NCBI GenBank assembly: GCA_013398295.1
Contig: VZSF01010494.1
Location: 146,283 to 210,282, forward strand
Length of the DNA: 64,000 nucleotides
Direction: 5' to 3'
Origin: Chionis minor
Lineage: Eukaryota; Chordata; Aves; Charadriiformes; Chionididae
Shown piece after piece: positions 35,604-44,820 of the stretch; positions within the stretch are counted from its first letter, which is position 1; each line of letters opens with the position of its first letter. Both the position numbers and the translations under genes were made by a program. A model generated the notes under the pieces. That model made no database searches and was not told the DNA's origin. It saw only the letters and a program-made list of their open reading frames with translations.

Positions 35604-38250
35604 TGGATGGGTGGGAATAGATGGGGATAGCTGGATATTTACATGGATAGACATGGATGGATGGGGATAGATGGCTAGCCAGATATCTAGATACACAGAT
35701 ATGGATAGACACGTGGATGGATAGGTATGGATAGATGGATATCTAAATATCTGGCTGACCAGGCAGATTTCCTTCTGACTGGAGGCACAGTTGGACCCAT
35801 GCACACATAGGTCAGTGCGGGTGTTGAACATGAAGCCTAAAGCACGGCACAAACTGCCAGCCCGGAAGCTGTTGTCTCCAAGCAAAAAGGGTGGCTGAGG
35901 GGTTGTTCACCTCTTTAATTACAGCGACTCCTCTCACAGGACCCCGAAACAGGTTTTTAGTAGTGCCCATGCAAAGCCGAGAGGGAGCATCACGCCCGTC
36001 CGGAGGGCAGGTCACAGGGTGTTTGGGTGCCCAGCTCGTGCCACCGAGCATCAGCACCGGCGCTGGGTGCCGCAGCACCCGCTGCTCCCCGCACATCTGC
36101 TCCAGCCCTGCCGAGCCCCGGGCGCAGCTGGCATCCTGGCGCGGCCGGAGCGGCCCCTCGGCTGTGGCTCCCTCTCTGGTCTTTCTTTCAGGCTGGCAGC
36201 ATCGCGGTATGTGCGCGTTTATTTTCATGCCCGTCAGCCTGCCACGCGCTGCGGTGACGCCAGTCAGACAGAGCTGGCCGGGGCTCACGGGGAGCTCGTC
36301 AGCGCAGCGCTGCCTTGCACCGTCGGCCAACGTAAATATTTACTACCGGCTTATTCTCCCGAGCGAGGGCCAGCGGCCGGCCCTGCCCTGCCCTGCCCTG
36401 CCCGTGCGCAGCCGCGGTGCTCAGAGCCCTGCATGGCCAGCGCTTGCCCGGCACCGGCAGCACCCCGGGCTGCACCGACTCCTGCTGCGCTCGGCTCCGG
36501 CGACAGCGGGAAGAAGAAAGGCGAGGGCACGCTCAGCCTCAGTGAGGGGCAGCTCCCCAATTAGCACCGCCGCCCCCGCCTGATCCCGCTGCCAGGCTCC
36601 TGCCCGCTGCAGACAAAGGCCGGGGAAGGGAGGGAAAGCAGGCGAAAAGCGAGGGAAAAGGGGGCTGGGGGAGGGGATGCAAGCTGTCGAGGAGGGAAAC
36701 GGCGGCTTTCTGGAGGGAGATGCCGCCAACGCCGGCGCTGCTTCAGGGATGCTCCCGGGAGGCCACCCTGCTCCGGGCACTGAACATGCACAAGCGACCC
36801 GCATGTCTCGCACAGCCACTACGCTGCTTTTCAAACCCTTTGCCTTAAACGGAGACACACCAGCTTCTTGGAGGGAAGGGCAATGGCTCAGGCCCTGGGG
36901 GACTGTGGTGGGCGCAGAGCTGGGCGGTGGGAGCACCGCATGCCCCTCCAGCAGCTCTGCGTCGCCAGCAGCTTACAAACGGCTTTTACTGCACAGCATG
37001 TTTATGGGAGAGAACCTCACTCTCCTCCTGCCAAGGAACTGGAGCTCCAGCACCGATACGGCACAGAGCCCCTGCTGCTGCAGGCAGCAAGAGTATCCGC
37101 GAATAAGTAGCCACTATTTTACGGAACGCTGTTCCATTGGCTGCCATGCTGCAGTGCAGCCATGGATCCCAGGTTACCAGACCCTGCACAAACGACAGCA
37201 GCGCCGCACCCGCACTGGTTGGGTTCTGTTTATGGACCAGCAGGCATCCCACTCCCTGCCCCGGAGCCCCCAGCCCGCCACAGGGAAAACGGGCTTGTAT
37301 TTGAGGCAGGTCCCCTTTGGGCAGTCTGAGCGCACTCACCATGACCGAGTCGTTCATGCTTCTCATCTGGAAGACGTCCATCGTGACCTCTGTGCGGTTG
37401 GAGACCTCATTGCTGCCTGTATGGTTGGATGGAGGGAGGTCGAAGTAGGTGCTGTCTGGCTCCCTGTGGAAAAGGGGAGGGCACAGTCAGCCTTCCAGCT
37501 CCCCAGCGCAGCCTGCACCACCACCACCTTGTATTCCCTTGAACCTTGCTCCCTTCTCAACTTCTGCCTCCATCCTCTGCTTTTATTTTCACACGGGAGA
37601 GCAGGCTTTGCTCAGGCAAACTGTTGCCTGGTGGGTAAAGCAAGCAGAGACTTGGGAATTTTCATTTATCCAGCTGCTCTAGCGTATCTGTCCCCTCAGG
37701 ACGTCTTTAAGTGAGAGGATACCAAGGAAGAAAGAGGATGAAATGAAGCACAGTCCTTCCTTGTTTGATTAGAGCGTGAGGCTCAAAGGCCAGAAGACTT
37801 GCAAAAGTCTTGGTGTGACTAGAAGATCTTTAATTTTAGAAAATATCCATTGTAGCTAGGCAGCCACCAAGCCTTTTAAGAAACAGCTTCCAATACCTGG
37901 AAACCACATCTTGGGGGCTCTGCTTTCAGCATTTGCACGCTCTGCGGGCTTTGAACTGCCCAGTGTCACCAGGGCAAACGGGTGTGGAAAACGAAACGGT
38001 CTGAGCAGGGAGACTGGAGTCTGGGAGCAAAATTCTGAACGTGGAAAAGGAACATGTGAAAACTATGGCATGCAAAAGCAACTTGTCTCCGTTCAGGCCA
38101 CAGCAATGATAAGTGCTAACGCAGATTACAGAGCAAAGGGCCACTTCCACCTCAGAACAAATCCCAAGGCAAATGATCAATCCCTGCTTACAGCGTGCTC
38201 CAGAGGTGCTCAAACGTTGCGCCTTCATCAGCTGGAGATGACTGGGACAT
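11676..38250 (-). CDS. TP73: Tumor protein p73 (TAp73alpha), 13 coding exons
   Basis: p53-family transcription factor acting in the nucleus in apoptosis, neural development and multiciliated-cell differentiation. Coding exons on the minus strand, in order: 38192-38250, 37340-37463, 30919-31164, 17995-18181, 17780-17895, 17070-17179, 16469-16611, 15922-16010, 15466-15590, 14998-15152, 14698-14830, 13649-13742, 11676-11996. They total 1,902 nt and 633 residues (human about 636). Visible parts: transactivation box [11 protein letters not shown] (residues 13-23); DNA-binding domain (~128-308) with zinc ligands in KRCPNHELG and MCNSSCVGG and DNA contacts in MNRRP and [18 protein letters not shown] basic segment; tetramerisation helix starting [13 protein letters not shown]-ligand motif PPPPY; SAM domain (~484-550); C-terminal IKEE (sumoylation-type) and TEGEIN end. 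All junctions are in phase. A second promoter gives the deltaN form. Confidence 0.98.
13649..13742 (-). CDS. TP73: TP73 exon 13, SAM domain
   Basis: Acceptor TTTTTTCTGCAG, donor GAG|GTAAAT. It encodes [20 protein letters not shown] then [11 protein letters not shown], the first half of the SAM domain. Skipping it gives the beta form. It is also open in the gamma frame ([12 protein letters not shown]...). Confidence 0.98.
14698..14830 (-). CDS. TP73: TP73 exon 12, PPxY motif
   Basis: Acceptor CGCTGCCCAG, donor AG|GTAGGG. It encodes [20 protein letters not shown] through [23 protein letters not shown] is the ligand for WW domains of YAP and ITCH/NEDD4-type ubiquitin ligases. The exon is also open in the +1 (gamma) frame. 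Confidence 0.97.
14998..15152 (-). CDS. TP73: TP73 exon 11
   Basis: Acceptor CCGAGCAG, donor G|GTAAGG. It encodes [20 protein letters not shown] through [20 protein letters not shown] to LGPM, a Pro/Gln-rich region. Human gamma, delta, epsilon and zeta splice forms omit this exon. Confidence 0.97.
15466..15590 (-). CDS. TP73: TP73 exon 10, tetramerisation domain
   Basis: Acceptor CCTCCTCCAG, donor CA|GTGAGT. It encodes [20 protein letters not shown] through [14 protein letters not shown]. The Gln run is five residues (human four). Confidence 0.98.
15922..16010 (-). CDS. TP73: TP73 exon 9
   Basis: Acceptor CCTTTCCAG, donor CCT|GTAAGT. It encodes [20 protein letters not shown] then GEEEMYYVP, the linker with the basic nuclear-localisation-type stretch. 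Confidence 0.97.
16469..16611 (-). CDS. TP73: TP73 exon 8, DNA-binding domain
   Basis: Acceptor TCCTCCCAG, donor A|GTGAGT. It encodes [20 protein letters not shown] through KNGNANKR, including the p53 R273-equivalent DNA contact in [11 protein letters not shown]. An apparent alternative acceptor inside the exon (GGCAG before GACCGG) was rejected because it would remove part of the domain. Confidence 0.98.
17070..17179 (-). CDS. TP73: TP73 exon 7, DNA-binding domain
   Basis: Acceptor TGCCCGGGCAG, donor GA|GTGAGT. It encodes [20 protein letters not shown] through [15 protein letters not shown], with two zinc-ligand cysteines and the Arg that enters the DNA minor groove (p53 R248 equivalent). 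Confidence 0.98.
17213..17354. repeat. 33-34 bp minisatellite in TP73 intron 6
   Basis: Four copies of a G-rich unit (GGGGGGAGGCAGG/CTGGGACCCC...) begin near 17220, 17254, 17288 and 17321. The array sits just upstream of the exon 7 acceptor on the transcribed strand. Confidence 0.85.
17780..17895 (-). CDS. TP73: TP73 exon 6, DNA-binding domain
   Basis: Acceptor CCTTGCAG, donor CAG|GTACCC. It encodes [20 protein letters not shown] through VMVPYEPPQ. Confidence 0.98.
17995..18181 (-). CDS. TP73: TP73 exon 5, DNA-binding domain
   Basis: Acceptor CTTTTCCAG, donor G|GTGAGC. It encodes [20 protein letters not shown] through [16 protein letters not shown]. Cys and His of KRCPNH are zinc ligands. 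Confidence 0.98.
26570..27085 (-). mobile_element. Degenerate CR1-type LINE fragment
   Basis: Plus strand carries, in order, phrases typical of the antisense 3' part of amniote CR1 elements: CTCACTGTTAAAAAATTTCC, TTTCTAGTCTGAATTTGCCT, GGCTTCAGCTTCCAAGCACT, ATTAGATTAAAGAGCTGTCT and a GTGTGGACACAGGAACTG end. It is truncated, with no intact reverse-transcriptase frame. Recognised from memory of CR1 consensus sequences. Confidence 0.65.
28330..28382. repeat. 31-bp direct duplication
   Basis: A 22-base block GGGGATGTGCCATCGCCCC+AGC occurs at 28330-28351 and 28361-28382 without change. Confidence 0.85.
30919..31164 (-). CDS. TP73: TP73 exon 4
   Basis: Acceptor CTTCCTCCAG, donor ACC|GTAAGT; 82 codons. 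It encodes [20 protein letters not shown] through [18 protein letters not shown] Ser/Pro-rich linker to [17 protein letters not shown], the first strand of the DNA-binding domain. It is the first exon shared by TA and deltaN forms. Confidence 0.97.
31165..34767 (-). other. TP73: TP73 intron between exon 3' and exon 4
   Basis: About 3.6 kb without supported coding sequence. It includes a TG/CA-rich patch with CACATACACATG and ACACACATAT stretches at about 33,885-33,990. Confidence 0.7.
34768..34806 (-). CDS. TP73: TP73 exon 3' (deltaN-p73 start)
   Basis: ATG at 34806-34804 and donor ACG|GTAGGT. It encodes [13 protein letters not shown] and joins in phase 0 to exon 4 (SQFNLL...). Human deltaNp73 starts MLYVGDPARHLATAQFNLL, so the first residues and the exon's place between exons 3 and 4 are conserved. 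The product lacks the TA domain and acts as a dominant inhibitor of p53 and TAp73. Predicted deltaNp73alpha is 585 residues. Confidence 0.93.
34807..35091 (-). promoter_or_regulatory. TP73: TP73 P2 (deltaN) promoter and 5' UTR region
   Basis: Sequence immediately upstream of the deltaN start codon. It holds the p53/p73 response element at its distal end and an AT-rich CTTTAATGAATAG stretch (about 35,055-35,067) that could serve as a TATA-like element. The transcription start is inferred to lie near 35,030. Confidence 0.6.
35072..35091 (-). promoter_or_regulatory. TP73: p53/p73 response element of TP73 P2
   Basis: Minus strand reads GGGCAAGCTGGGGCCTGCCC, two RRRCWWGYYY-type half-sites with no spacer. 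The published human P2 element is, from memory, GGGCAAGCTGAGGCCTGCCC, which would be 19 of 20 identical. It lies 266 bp upstream of the deltaN ATG, as expected for the feedback element through which p53 and TAp73 induce deltaNp73. Confidence 0.85.
35310..35750. repeat. GATA-rich satellite, with (GATA)n core
   Basis: An impure GATA/GATG array contains a pure (GATA) tract of about 18 units at 35532-35603. It also shows a higher-order unit: GGTGGGAATAGATGGGGATA recurs at about 35408, 35476 and 35610, a 67-68 bp period, the middle gap being twice that length. It lies only about 220 bp upstream of the P2 response element. Confidence 0.95.
35751..37339 (-). other. TP73: TP73 intron 3, upstream part
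   Basis: GC-rich intron without a supported gene. A short (CCCTG)n run lies at about 36,381-36,401. Confidence 0.65.
37340..37463 (-). CDS. TP73: TP73 exon 3
   Basis: Acceptor TTTTCCACAG, donor ATG|GTGAGT. It encodes [20 protein letters not shown] onward to [14 protein letters not shown], the rest of the TA domain. The mid part is more diverged from human than the ends. Confidence 0.96.
38192..38250 (-). CDS. TP73: TP73 exon 2, TAp73 start
   Basis: ATG at 38250-38248. It encodes [19 protein letters not shown] plus two bases of a Leu codon, then donor CT|GTAAGC. The acceptor CCCCTAG lies at 38288, so 38251-38287 is 5' UTR carried on this exon. FEHLW matches the p53-family transactivation motif. 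Confidence 0.95.
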
Positions 38251-38287
38251 CTTCACAGAGGGGGAGTCCGGCAGAGGGTAAGAAGCT

Positions 38288-41200
38288 CTAGGGGCAAAGA
38301 GAAACAGCAAGTTTAGCGCGGCTCGAGTGCCGTCTCACGCGAGAGTTCCCCACCCTGCTCCCCGCAGCACAGCAGGGACCGCAGCCCCGGAGGACCGTGG
38401 TGGGGACACGGTGCCCTCGCCCCTGCGGCGGGCAGAGGGGCGACCCACGCTTAGCCCACCCCGGAGTCTGCTGCACCCAGACGGCTCGCACGGGACAGGA
38501 GGCAACTGGAAGCGCCTTCGCTGCAGACCAGGACTACAGATGTTAAAATAAAACTGCCAGGATTTCCCGCAGGGGTGGTATTTCTGGTGATGACGTCGGG
38601 GGCCAGTGTTCTTAGAAATATGTGGGTATTTTGGAAAAGGCCAAAGTGTCCGGGTGTTGGGATGTCAGCCCATTTCTGCTAAGCACTGATCCTGTGACTC
38701 AAGGCTCCCATTTAAGATGTTTACAGTGTGGTTCAGCGCAGCTGCAAACAGCCCTGGGGAGGCTCCGCGCAACCGCCCTTACGAATCATTTCGGGCCAGC
38801 TTCATTCAGCAAAGAGCTGAGGCTCTCCGGTGCAGACACAGCAACACCAACCTCTCGAGTATCAGCTCTGTGAATCAAACTGAAACCCCAAGTGAGGTGG
38901 CAAAAAAAAAAAAAAAAAGGTGCAGGAAGAATCAGGGCTGAAGGCACCGAGTTGCAGCCCTGGCCCGGGCTGCGGGGCTGCACGGTGTGGTCTCTGCCCT
39001 GCTCTCGGTGGGGAAAGCCTCCTCCGGGGATCTGGGGAATACGGGAGAGATATTCCTGTGTGAATCACAGCAGTGCCACACATACAGGCCACGGGCTGTA
39101 TCCCGTGTGCTGGTATATGGAATATCCTCGGCTGCCACCAGCTCGGAGCAAGGGAAGCGGGATTGCAGAGCTCTGAGCGCTGGCAGGAGCCCAGGCAGCC
39201 CCAGTCACCTGTGGCCACTTAAATGACTTCAAAAGATGTCTGCCAGTGCTCTGGTTTGATGTAGCCCCTCAGCCCTGATCCTGGTTTGTCCATTTTAGGC
39301 ACAGAGAAGTTTTTAACCCAGGAACACCATTTGCCAACGGGCCATCGTATTTTTCTGAAAAAGCTGTAGTTGCGAACGCCGCCAAACCCATAAAGGCATA
39401 ACGACGGCTAAGACACCCGGATGAATAGTGAAGGTTATGGCGGAGCCACGATGCAGATATCCTAAATCTTACGTGTTCGGATATTAAAATGACCTTCCCA
39501 CTTCCAAGCAGCTTGCAAGCGTTGTTGAATGGAATACTATGCCCCCCAAGTAACGCCAGGCAGGAATGTTGCCTCTGGTTTGCCGCGGGGCAGCGTGGCC
39601 GGGAGAAAGCACACCCTCTCCCAGCCCTGCACACGGGAACTCTGTGCAAAGCCCGTCCTCCGGGCACAGCCCTCCGCAGCCTCCTGCACGGGCACAGCCG
39701 GAGTCATCCTCAGTGCAGCCGGCTCCTCTTGCCCCTGGACAATGTTTCTCGGCCTCTTCCAGCACGGAGGAAGCACACGGCATCCCTCGGCTCCCCCTTT
39801 GTGCCCAGCACCTCTCCGACCCCAGCGGCGGGAGTGGGAGGTTTCGCGGAGCCATCTTGAGCCCTCAACTGCCTTCCTCTGCCGGCAGCCCCGCCGCGCG
39901 GCCCTCTTCCTCCTCCCTTCCCCGCTCCCCAGGAGCAGCAGGACCGTTTCCCTGCCCTGGCTGACACGGACGTGCCCCAGGCACCATCCCTCTACCCACA
40001 TCGGTGTCACCATCTCGTTTCAACTCGGTACCGACATCTAATAGTGAAAGCCTGAAAACTTCCTGCTTTCGGGGCTGGAGCCGCCGAGCGCGAGGGCAGC
40101 CGCTTTCGAACTGAGTGATGCTGGGGGTCGCCCGGGCCCCTCCGAGCCGGCTGGGGAGCGGGCGGCCGTGGGGCCGGCAGGTGAAACGAAAGCAGGGTGG
40201 TGGCTGCTTTCTGCCGCATCCCGAGAGACGGCGTCCGCAGATGCTCTCCCAGGAGGGTTTGCCGCGGCCGAGCAGGGCTCCTTCCCCGCGGGTCTCATCG
40301 CAGAATAGCCAGCAGCGAGTCTGGGGTCTTCCCATCCCTCCTCGCCCCACGTGTGACACACAGAGAAACGAAAGGACCTACACGACAGCTTTGAGGAAAG
40401 GAGAAGCCTAGAGCTGAGACAGACGACCGCTGGCGGCCTTACCCTGCTTCCATGCTGCTTTCCCTGGCCCAGGGCAGCGGCAGCCTCAGGAAGGAGCCAG
40501 GCCTTTCCCTTCAGCAGAGAAAGCACCTCCGCACCGCCCCGGCTGTGTGGTCATGATGGGTGACACCAGCTCTAACCACGTGGCTGCACTCGTTTTCAAA
40601 AGGAAAAAAATCTGAATATTTTAAGGGCGTTTTGGAAGTTCCCTTTCTCTTTCAAAGCACAGTCAGCGATTGCAAAGCCAGGCCAGTGTCTTCTCAAGTT
40701 TGAGCTTCTCTAAGCTCCGTGGTACAGAGAGAAGCCCAGGCTGGCAGTGCCGTAGGGATCATTGTGCATCCTGGGAAAGCATCTCTGCAGGAAGAACGAC
40801 CGCCTGGCAGCCAGCCATCTAAGATGATAAAGAACCACAAAAGACTTTGCAAATTGTGTTCCCAAAGGTTGGCAGCGGCACCAATGACAGTGCAATTCAC
40901 TCTAAAACAAGGTGCTGTCTGGAGTTGCATTGTGCAATGACCGGTGGAGGCATTCACATTCGGGGGAGTCAGGAAAGTGTTCTGGTGGTGAGGTCCAGCA
41001 GAAGGAAAGAACACCCTGTCAGAAGCAGTGGAAGTCCTACGGCACAGCTTAATTAAAGGTGAACTAGGAAGAGCCTTAGAGAGTACTTCCGCACTGCTAG
41101 AGAAGCATTACCAGTTGGCTTGGACGCAATTACCTTCCCAGTGCCTGCAGGCTATGTAAATGGCACTGGGAGGCCACTAACCTGGGGCTAAACACGTCAG

Positions 41201-43364
41201 CAGTGGCAGAGCTGGAGATCAGCCACAGCCCAGGTTCAGCTCCCCTGCGGCTTCCAGCCCCAGGTCCGTTCGGAGGCTACTTCACCTCTGCCGTAACCGT
41301 GTCCTGATGCCACCCACTTCCCAGCATCAAAGGAAAGACCTGTGGTATCACCCTGACTTCTGCCAGAAAGGGTTGTCTGGCCAAACCCCCGCCAGAAGGA
41401 TTTAACACCTCCAGAGACCCAAACCTGCTCATTAACTGACGCTCTCTTTGCCTAGGGAATGGTGCAGCAAGGTGTCCCCCCTCCTTTCTGCCTCCGTGCA
41501 GCAGGGAGGTGCCGGGGGATGCTTGGTGTGGCCGCCGGGAATGGGGCTGGCACTGGGGTGGCCGGGGGAGCCTGCGGCAGGACACGCACCGGATTTACTG
41601 CAGGCTTCTAGAGGAAGAAAACTGAAACGTGCAGAGCAGGACCAAAGTTGCTGGCGTGATTTGCCCGTTTTCACCCGGGAGAGCTGCTCTCCGCTTGCTT
41701 CCCAAGCCGGCTCTGCCGTTTGCTGGGTTGCTGCTTCCCTCTGTTGCTGGTCAGGGCATTGCAGGGAAACCGCACACGGCAAAAAAAAGGCCAGGAACAC
41801 CGAGACAAAGCCTGAGAAGAGACAATCCACCACCTTCGCTGGGGCTCAGCTCAGCCAGCTGCCAGCTTAGCACCAAGGCGGGGGCTGCCACCCCCCGGGG
41901 CTGCGGGAGCGGGCTGGTTCCTTCTGTCCATGTACCTTCCCTGGGAATTGCCACTGAAGTGATTTCCAAAGGATTGGTGTGGAAATACTCAGTGTCCTTA
42001 GTCTTCTCCCCACTGTCATGACTTTGGCTATATCCGAAAGGCCGAGTCCGCCCCGGCCGAGCTGAAGCGGCCGTTTCTGCCCCAGCCCCAGGGACACAAG
42101 GAGAAGGAAAAGCTCGCACCAAGGTCCGCTACACTCATCCCGAGAGAGGAGAACAGCTCTCTGGAGAAGCCGAGCAGCTGAACTCGCATGTATTCACCTG
42201 TGCTTCATTCAGCCCATGGTTTCTGTTTTAACCACAGTCTGAATATATTCTTAGAGTTATTATAGATTCAACTTCCTTCTTTCATCAATATAAGGAAGGT
42301 GAAGGGTACCACGCGCGTAACGAGGGACTGAAGCCTTGCTGAGAGCAATGCCCGGCAGCTGAGTTTCTGCACTCTCTCGAAGGAGCATCTTTGATCTCAC
42401 CGTTAACTTTAAGCCTCAGTTTTAGGCACTTAAAAATGTCTGTTGCTATTTCACCTGGCAATAACATATTCGTCTCTACTCTGCCACTAACAGCCCAGAA
42501 TGAAATGTGACAGCATTTTGCAGCCACCTTAAAGGGAGATAAATGCACAAAACCTCTATTAGCAGGGCTGTTCCTAATCCCTCAAAATTCTTGGCCCATC
42601 CTGAGAGTGAAAGACTTTTGAGAGACATTTCCAACTCTCACACCAAGCTGCTGCCGTTCACCTGATGGCTTGTGAACCGGCCCCCGGACCTTCTCCCCTC
42701 CTCTGCACAAGAACCACCAGGCTCATCCAGCCCGCAGCAAATAACTTAATGTTTGCAAAATGCTGACAAATCCCAAGGAGCCAATGTGACCCCATGCAAT
42801 CGCTCATTTCTCCCAGATTATTAAATTCACACCTGCGACAAGAGGCTTGTAAAAGCGACTAAGAGCGAGCGAGCTTTCCTGCAGCACACTCGAATCTCAG
42901 GAGCCCTCCTTGGGGTCCAGCAGCTTGTTAACAATTTTCTTTCCAAAGAGCGGGCAGGTTCCACAGAAATCCTCTCTGACGGACCGTCATCGGCAGGCGG
43001 CTGGTGGCGGGGCAGGAGGCTAACCCAGCCGCCTCCCTCCCTCCCTGGCCGCTGAGCATCAGCCCTGCGCGGGGACCCAGCAGCGGGGGCCAGTCTCGGC
43101 ATCCCGCCGGTGCCCAGCCCCACCGCTGCTCTTCCTGGTCAAGGCTTGGCCACTTTTTCCTCCGCAAGCGCTTTAACTCCGGATCTAAGGCACTTGGGAC
43201 CAAACTTTCCAAGACGCTTTAGTATTGTGTAATGAGCCTACAAAGCAAAGCGGCCGCAAATCATCTTCCAGCTGCATTATCGAGCACTCGAGAGAGGGTC
43301 GTGCTGAGTAACTCACACACACAAAGAGCAAGGGGTTTCTTTTTGTCATTTTTTTTCCTCCTAC
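38288..43364 (-). other. TP73: TP73 intron 1 (if exon 1 is at 43.4 kb)
   Basis: Five kilobases without supported coding sequence. A 17-base A run lies at 38902-38918. The extent depends on the candidate exon 1. Confidence 0.5.
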
Positions 43365-43418
43365 CTGCTCTGGCTCCCCAAGCGTTTCGAGTTCCTCCGG
43401 AGGTCTCCCGCGGACAGG
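43365..43418 (-). other. TP73: Candidate non-coding exon 1 of TP73
   Basis: Minus strand ends CCAGAGCAG|GTAGGA, a good donor at 43365/43364, and lies about 30 bp downstream of a TATA-like TAAATAA. It is GC-rich with no ATG. Human TP73 also begins with a short GC-rich non-coding exon. The left edge (transcription start) is only estimated; no transcript was seen. Confidence 0.4.
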
Positions 43419-43443
43419 AGTGGCCTGGGATTGAGGATCTATG

Positions 43444-43498
43444 TTATTTACTGCACTACAATCAAGTAGCGTCCCGGTCGCCTAGGCAATGACATTGG
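43444..43498 (-). promoter_or_regulatory. TP73: Candidate TP73 P1 core promoter: CCAAT, X-box, TATA-like
   Basis: Read on the minus strand: CCAAT at 43498-43494, then an RFX-type X-box (plus-strand GTCGCCTAGGCAAT, 43477-43490; consensus GTNRCC-N-RGYAAC, one mismatch), then TAAATAA at 43450-43444. Spacing puts a start near 43,415, about 80 bp from CCAAT and 30 bp from TAAATAA. An E2F-like GCGGGAGA lies at about 43,402-43,409. Confidence 0.45.
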
Positions 43499-43499
43499 A

Positions 43500-44820
43500 G
43501 CTGTTGAAAGCTATGTGAAAAGTGAGGCAAAGGCTTGTGCGCTCCTTCCTGGAATAGGAGGCAGTTGCAAGGGGGTGGGGAATGCTCAGCCGAGCGTGCC
43601 GGGGAATTAAGCTGGTCACCAGTGCCAAAGTGACTCGGGGCAAGCTGGCTCTTGGGGCTCCGGCAGCGGCAGCCCCCAGCAGTGCTGCGCCCGAGGCGGC
43701 TGCTGGGGGCTCATCGCCACGGAGAGGGGAAGGAGACTGGATGTAGGCGCCACTTCGAGGGGGTCTCTTCCCCTCACCAGACAGCTGGCTCAGCCCATTT
43801 TGTGACCACCAAAACGACCGGCTCGTCTCTCCTGGGGTGCAGAGGACCAGGGCAGCCGCCCCAGGGGACCAGCAAGGGCCTGGCATTTCACCGTGCTGCA
43901 TCCTGCGCTGGGAGGAACGGCGTGCCAAGGTGTACGTGGAGTGGCAGTGGGTGAAGACAGAACATTTCTGATAAAAACCTGTCAGCCATGAGACTCTTAA
44001 TTATCCGCGCGGTGCAGACTCACTGATCCACCTTCTCACTGCCACCCATTTTCAAAAGCTGCTGTTTCGGTCTCACCTGCCCCGCAGCTAGTGCTCGGTC
44101 ACTCGGGGAAAGCAGCCAGCGGCATTCCCGACTGCGGAGCCATCGGCTCCATGCAGGGACTCACGGCCACCCCCTGCCCGCAGGCACCCGCTCGCGGCCA
44201 GCGGGGCAGATGGTGGCTGTGGAGCAGCTGTCACATCCTGTCCCTTCCTTACGGGCAGCGCCAGAAACTGAACGCCTTCACCAGCGTCGGAGTTGCCGTA
44301 ACCACTTTTTGGGTCCCAAATGCCTAATCCATAATGAAAACAAGACTCGAATGTTTGCTCTGATCCCGAGGTTTATTTGTAAAAGACAGTGCTTGACTCC
44401 CCAAAGAGGGAGGTGGGTTCCCACCAAAGTGCCGCTCTCCTTGCCCGCAGGAGCCAGGCTGGCTGCCGCCCCCAGATTCAGGGGGCCACGGGCTGGCAGG
44501 ACGCAGCGAGGGGCCCTGTGTGCCCCCCTGCTGCCGGTGGCAGGGCAGAGGGAAGGGACACGGTGCCTCCGGCTGTTGTGCCCGGTGCCCGAAGGACCGG
44601 ACCATTCCTAGGACACGGACGTCCCCGTCATGGCCCTCGGCCCTGTTCCCAGTCTGGCAGCCAGCCGCTCCGGGGGGCTGTTTCCCAAGGGAATACGTAC
44701 CCTGGGAGGGGATATCCAGGCTCCTGCCCAGCGACCCTGCACTTATTCTCCCCAAACATTATTTATTTATTCATTCTAATTATTTATTCATTCTAATCCA
44801 ATTAGCATCATGTTTACTGG
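43500..44820. other. Intergenic space between TP73 and WRAP73
   Basis: No supported gene. An AT-rich patch with a 17-bp tandem duplication (TTATTTATTCATTCTAAT at 44763-44780 and 44780-44797) and TAATTA sites borders the CpG-rich block. Confidence 0.6.

Noticed and set aside
35437..35885. Minus-strand frames reading [10 protein letters not shown]
   Set aside because: Translation of the GATA satellite, not a protein. The array is also not CRISPR: no unique spacers.
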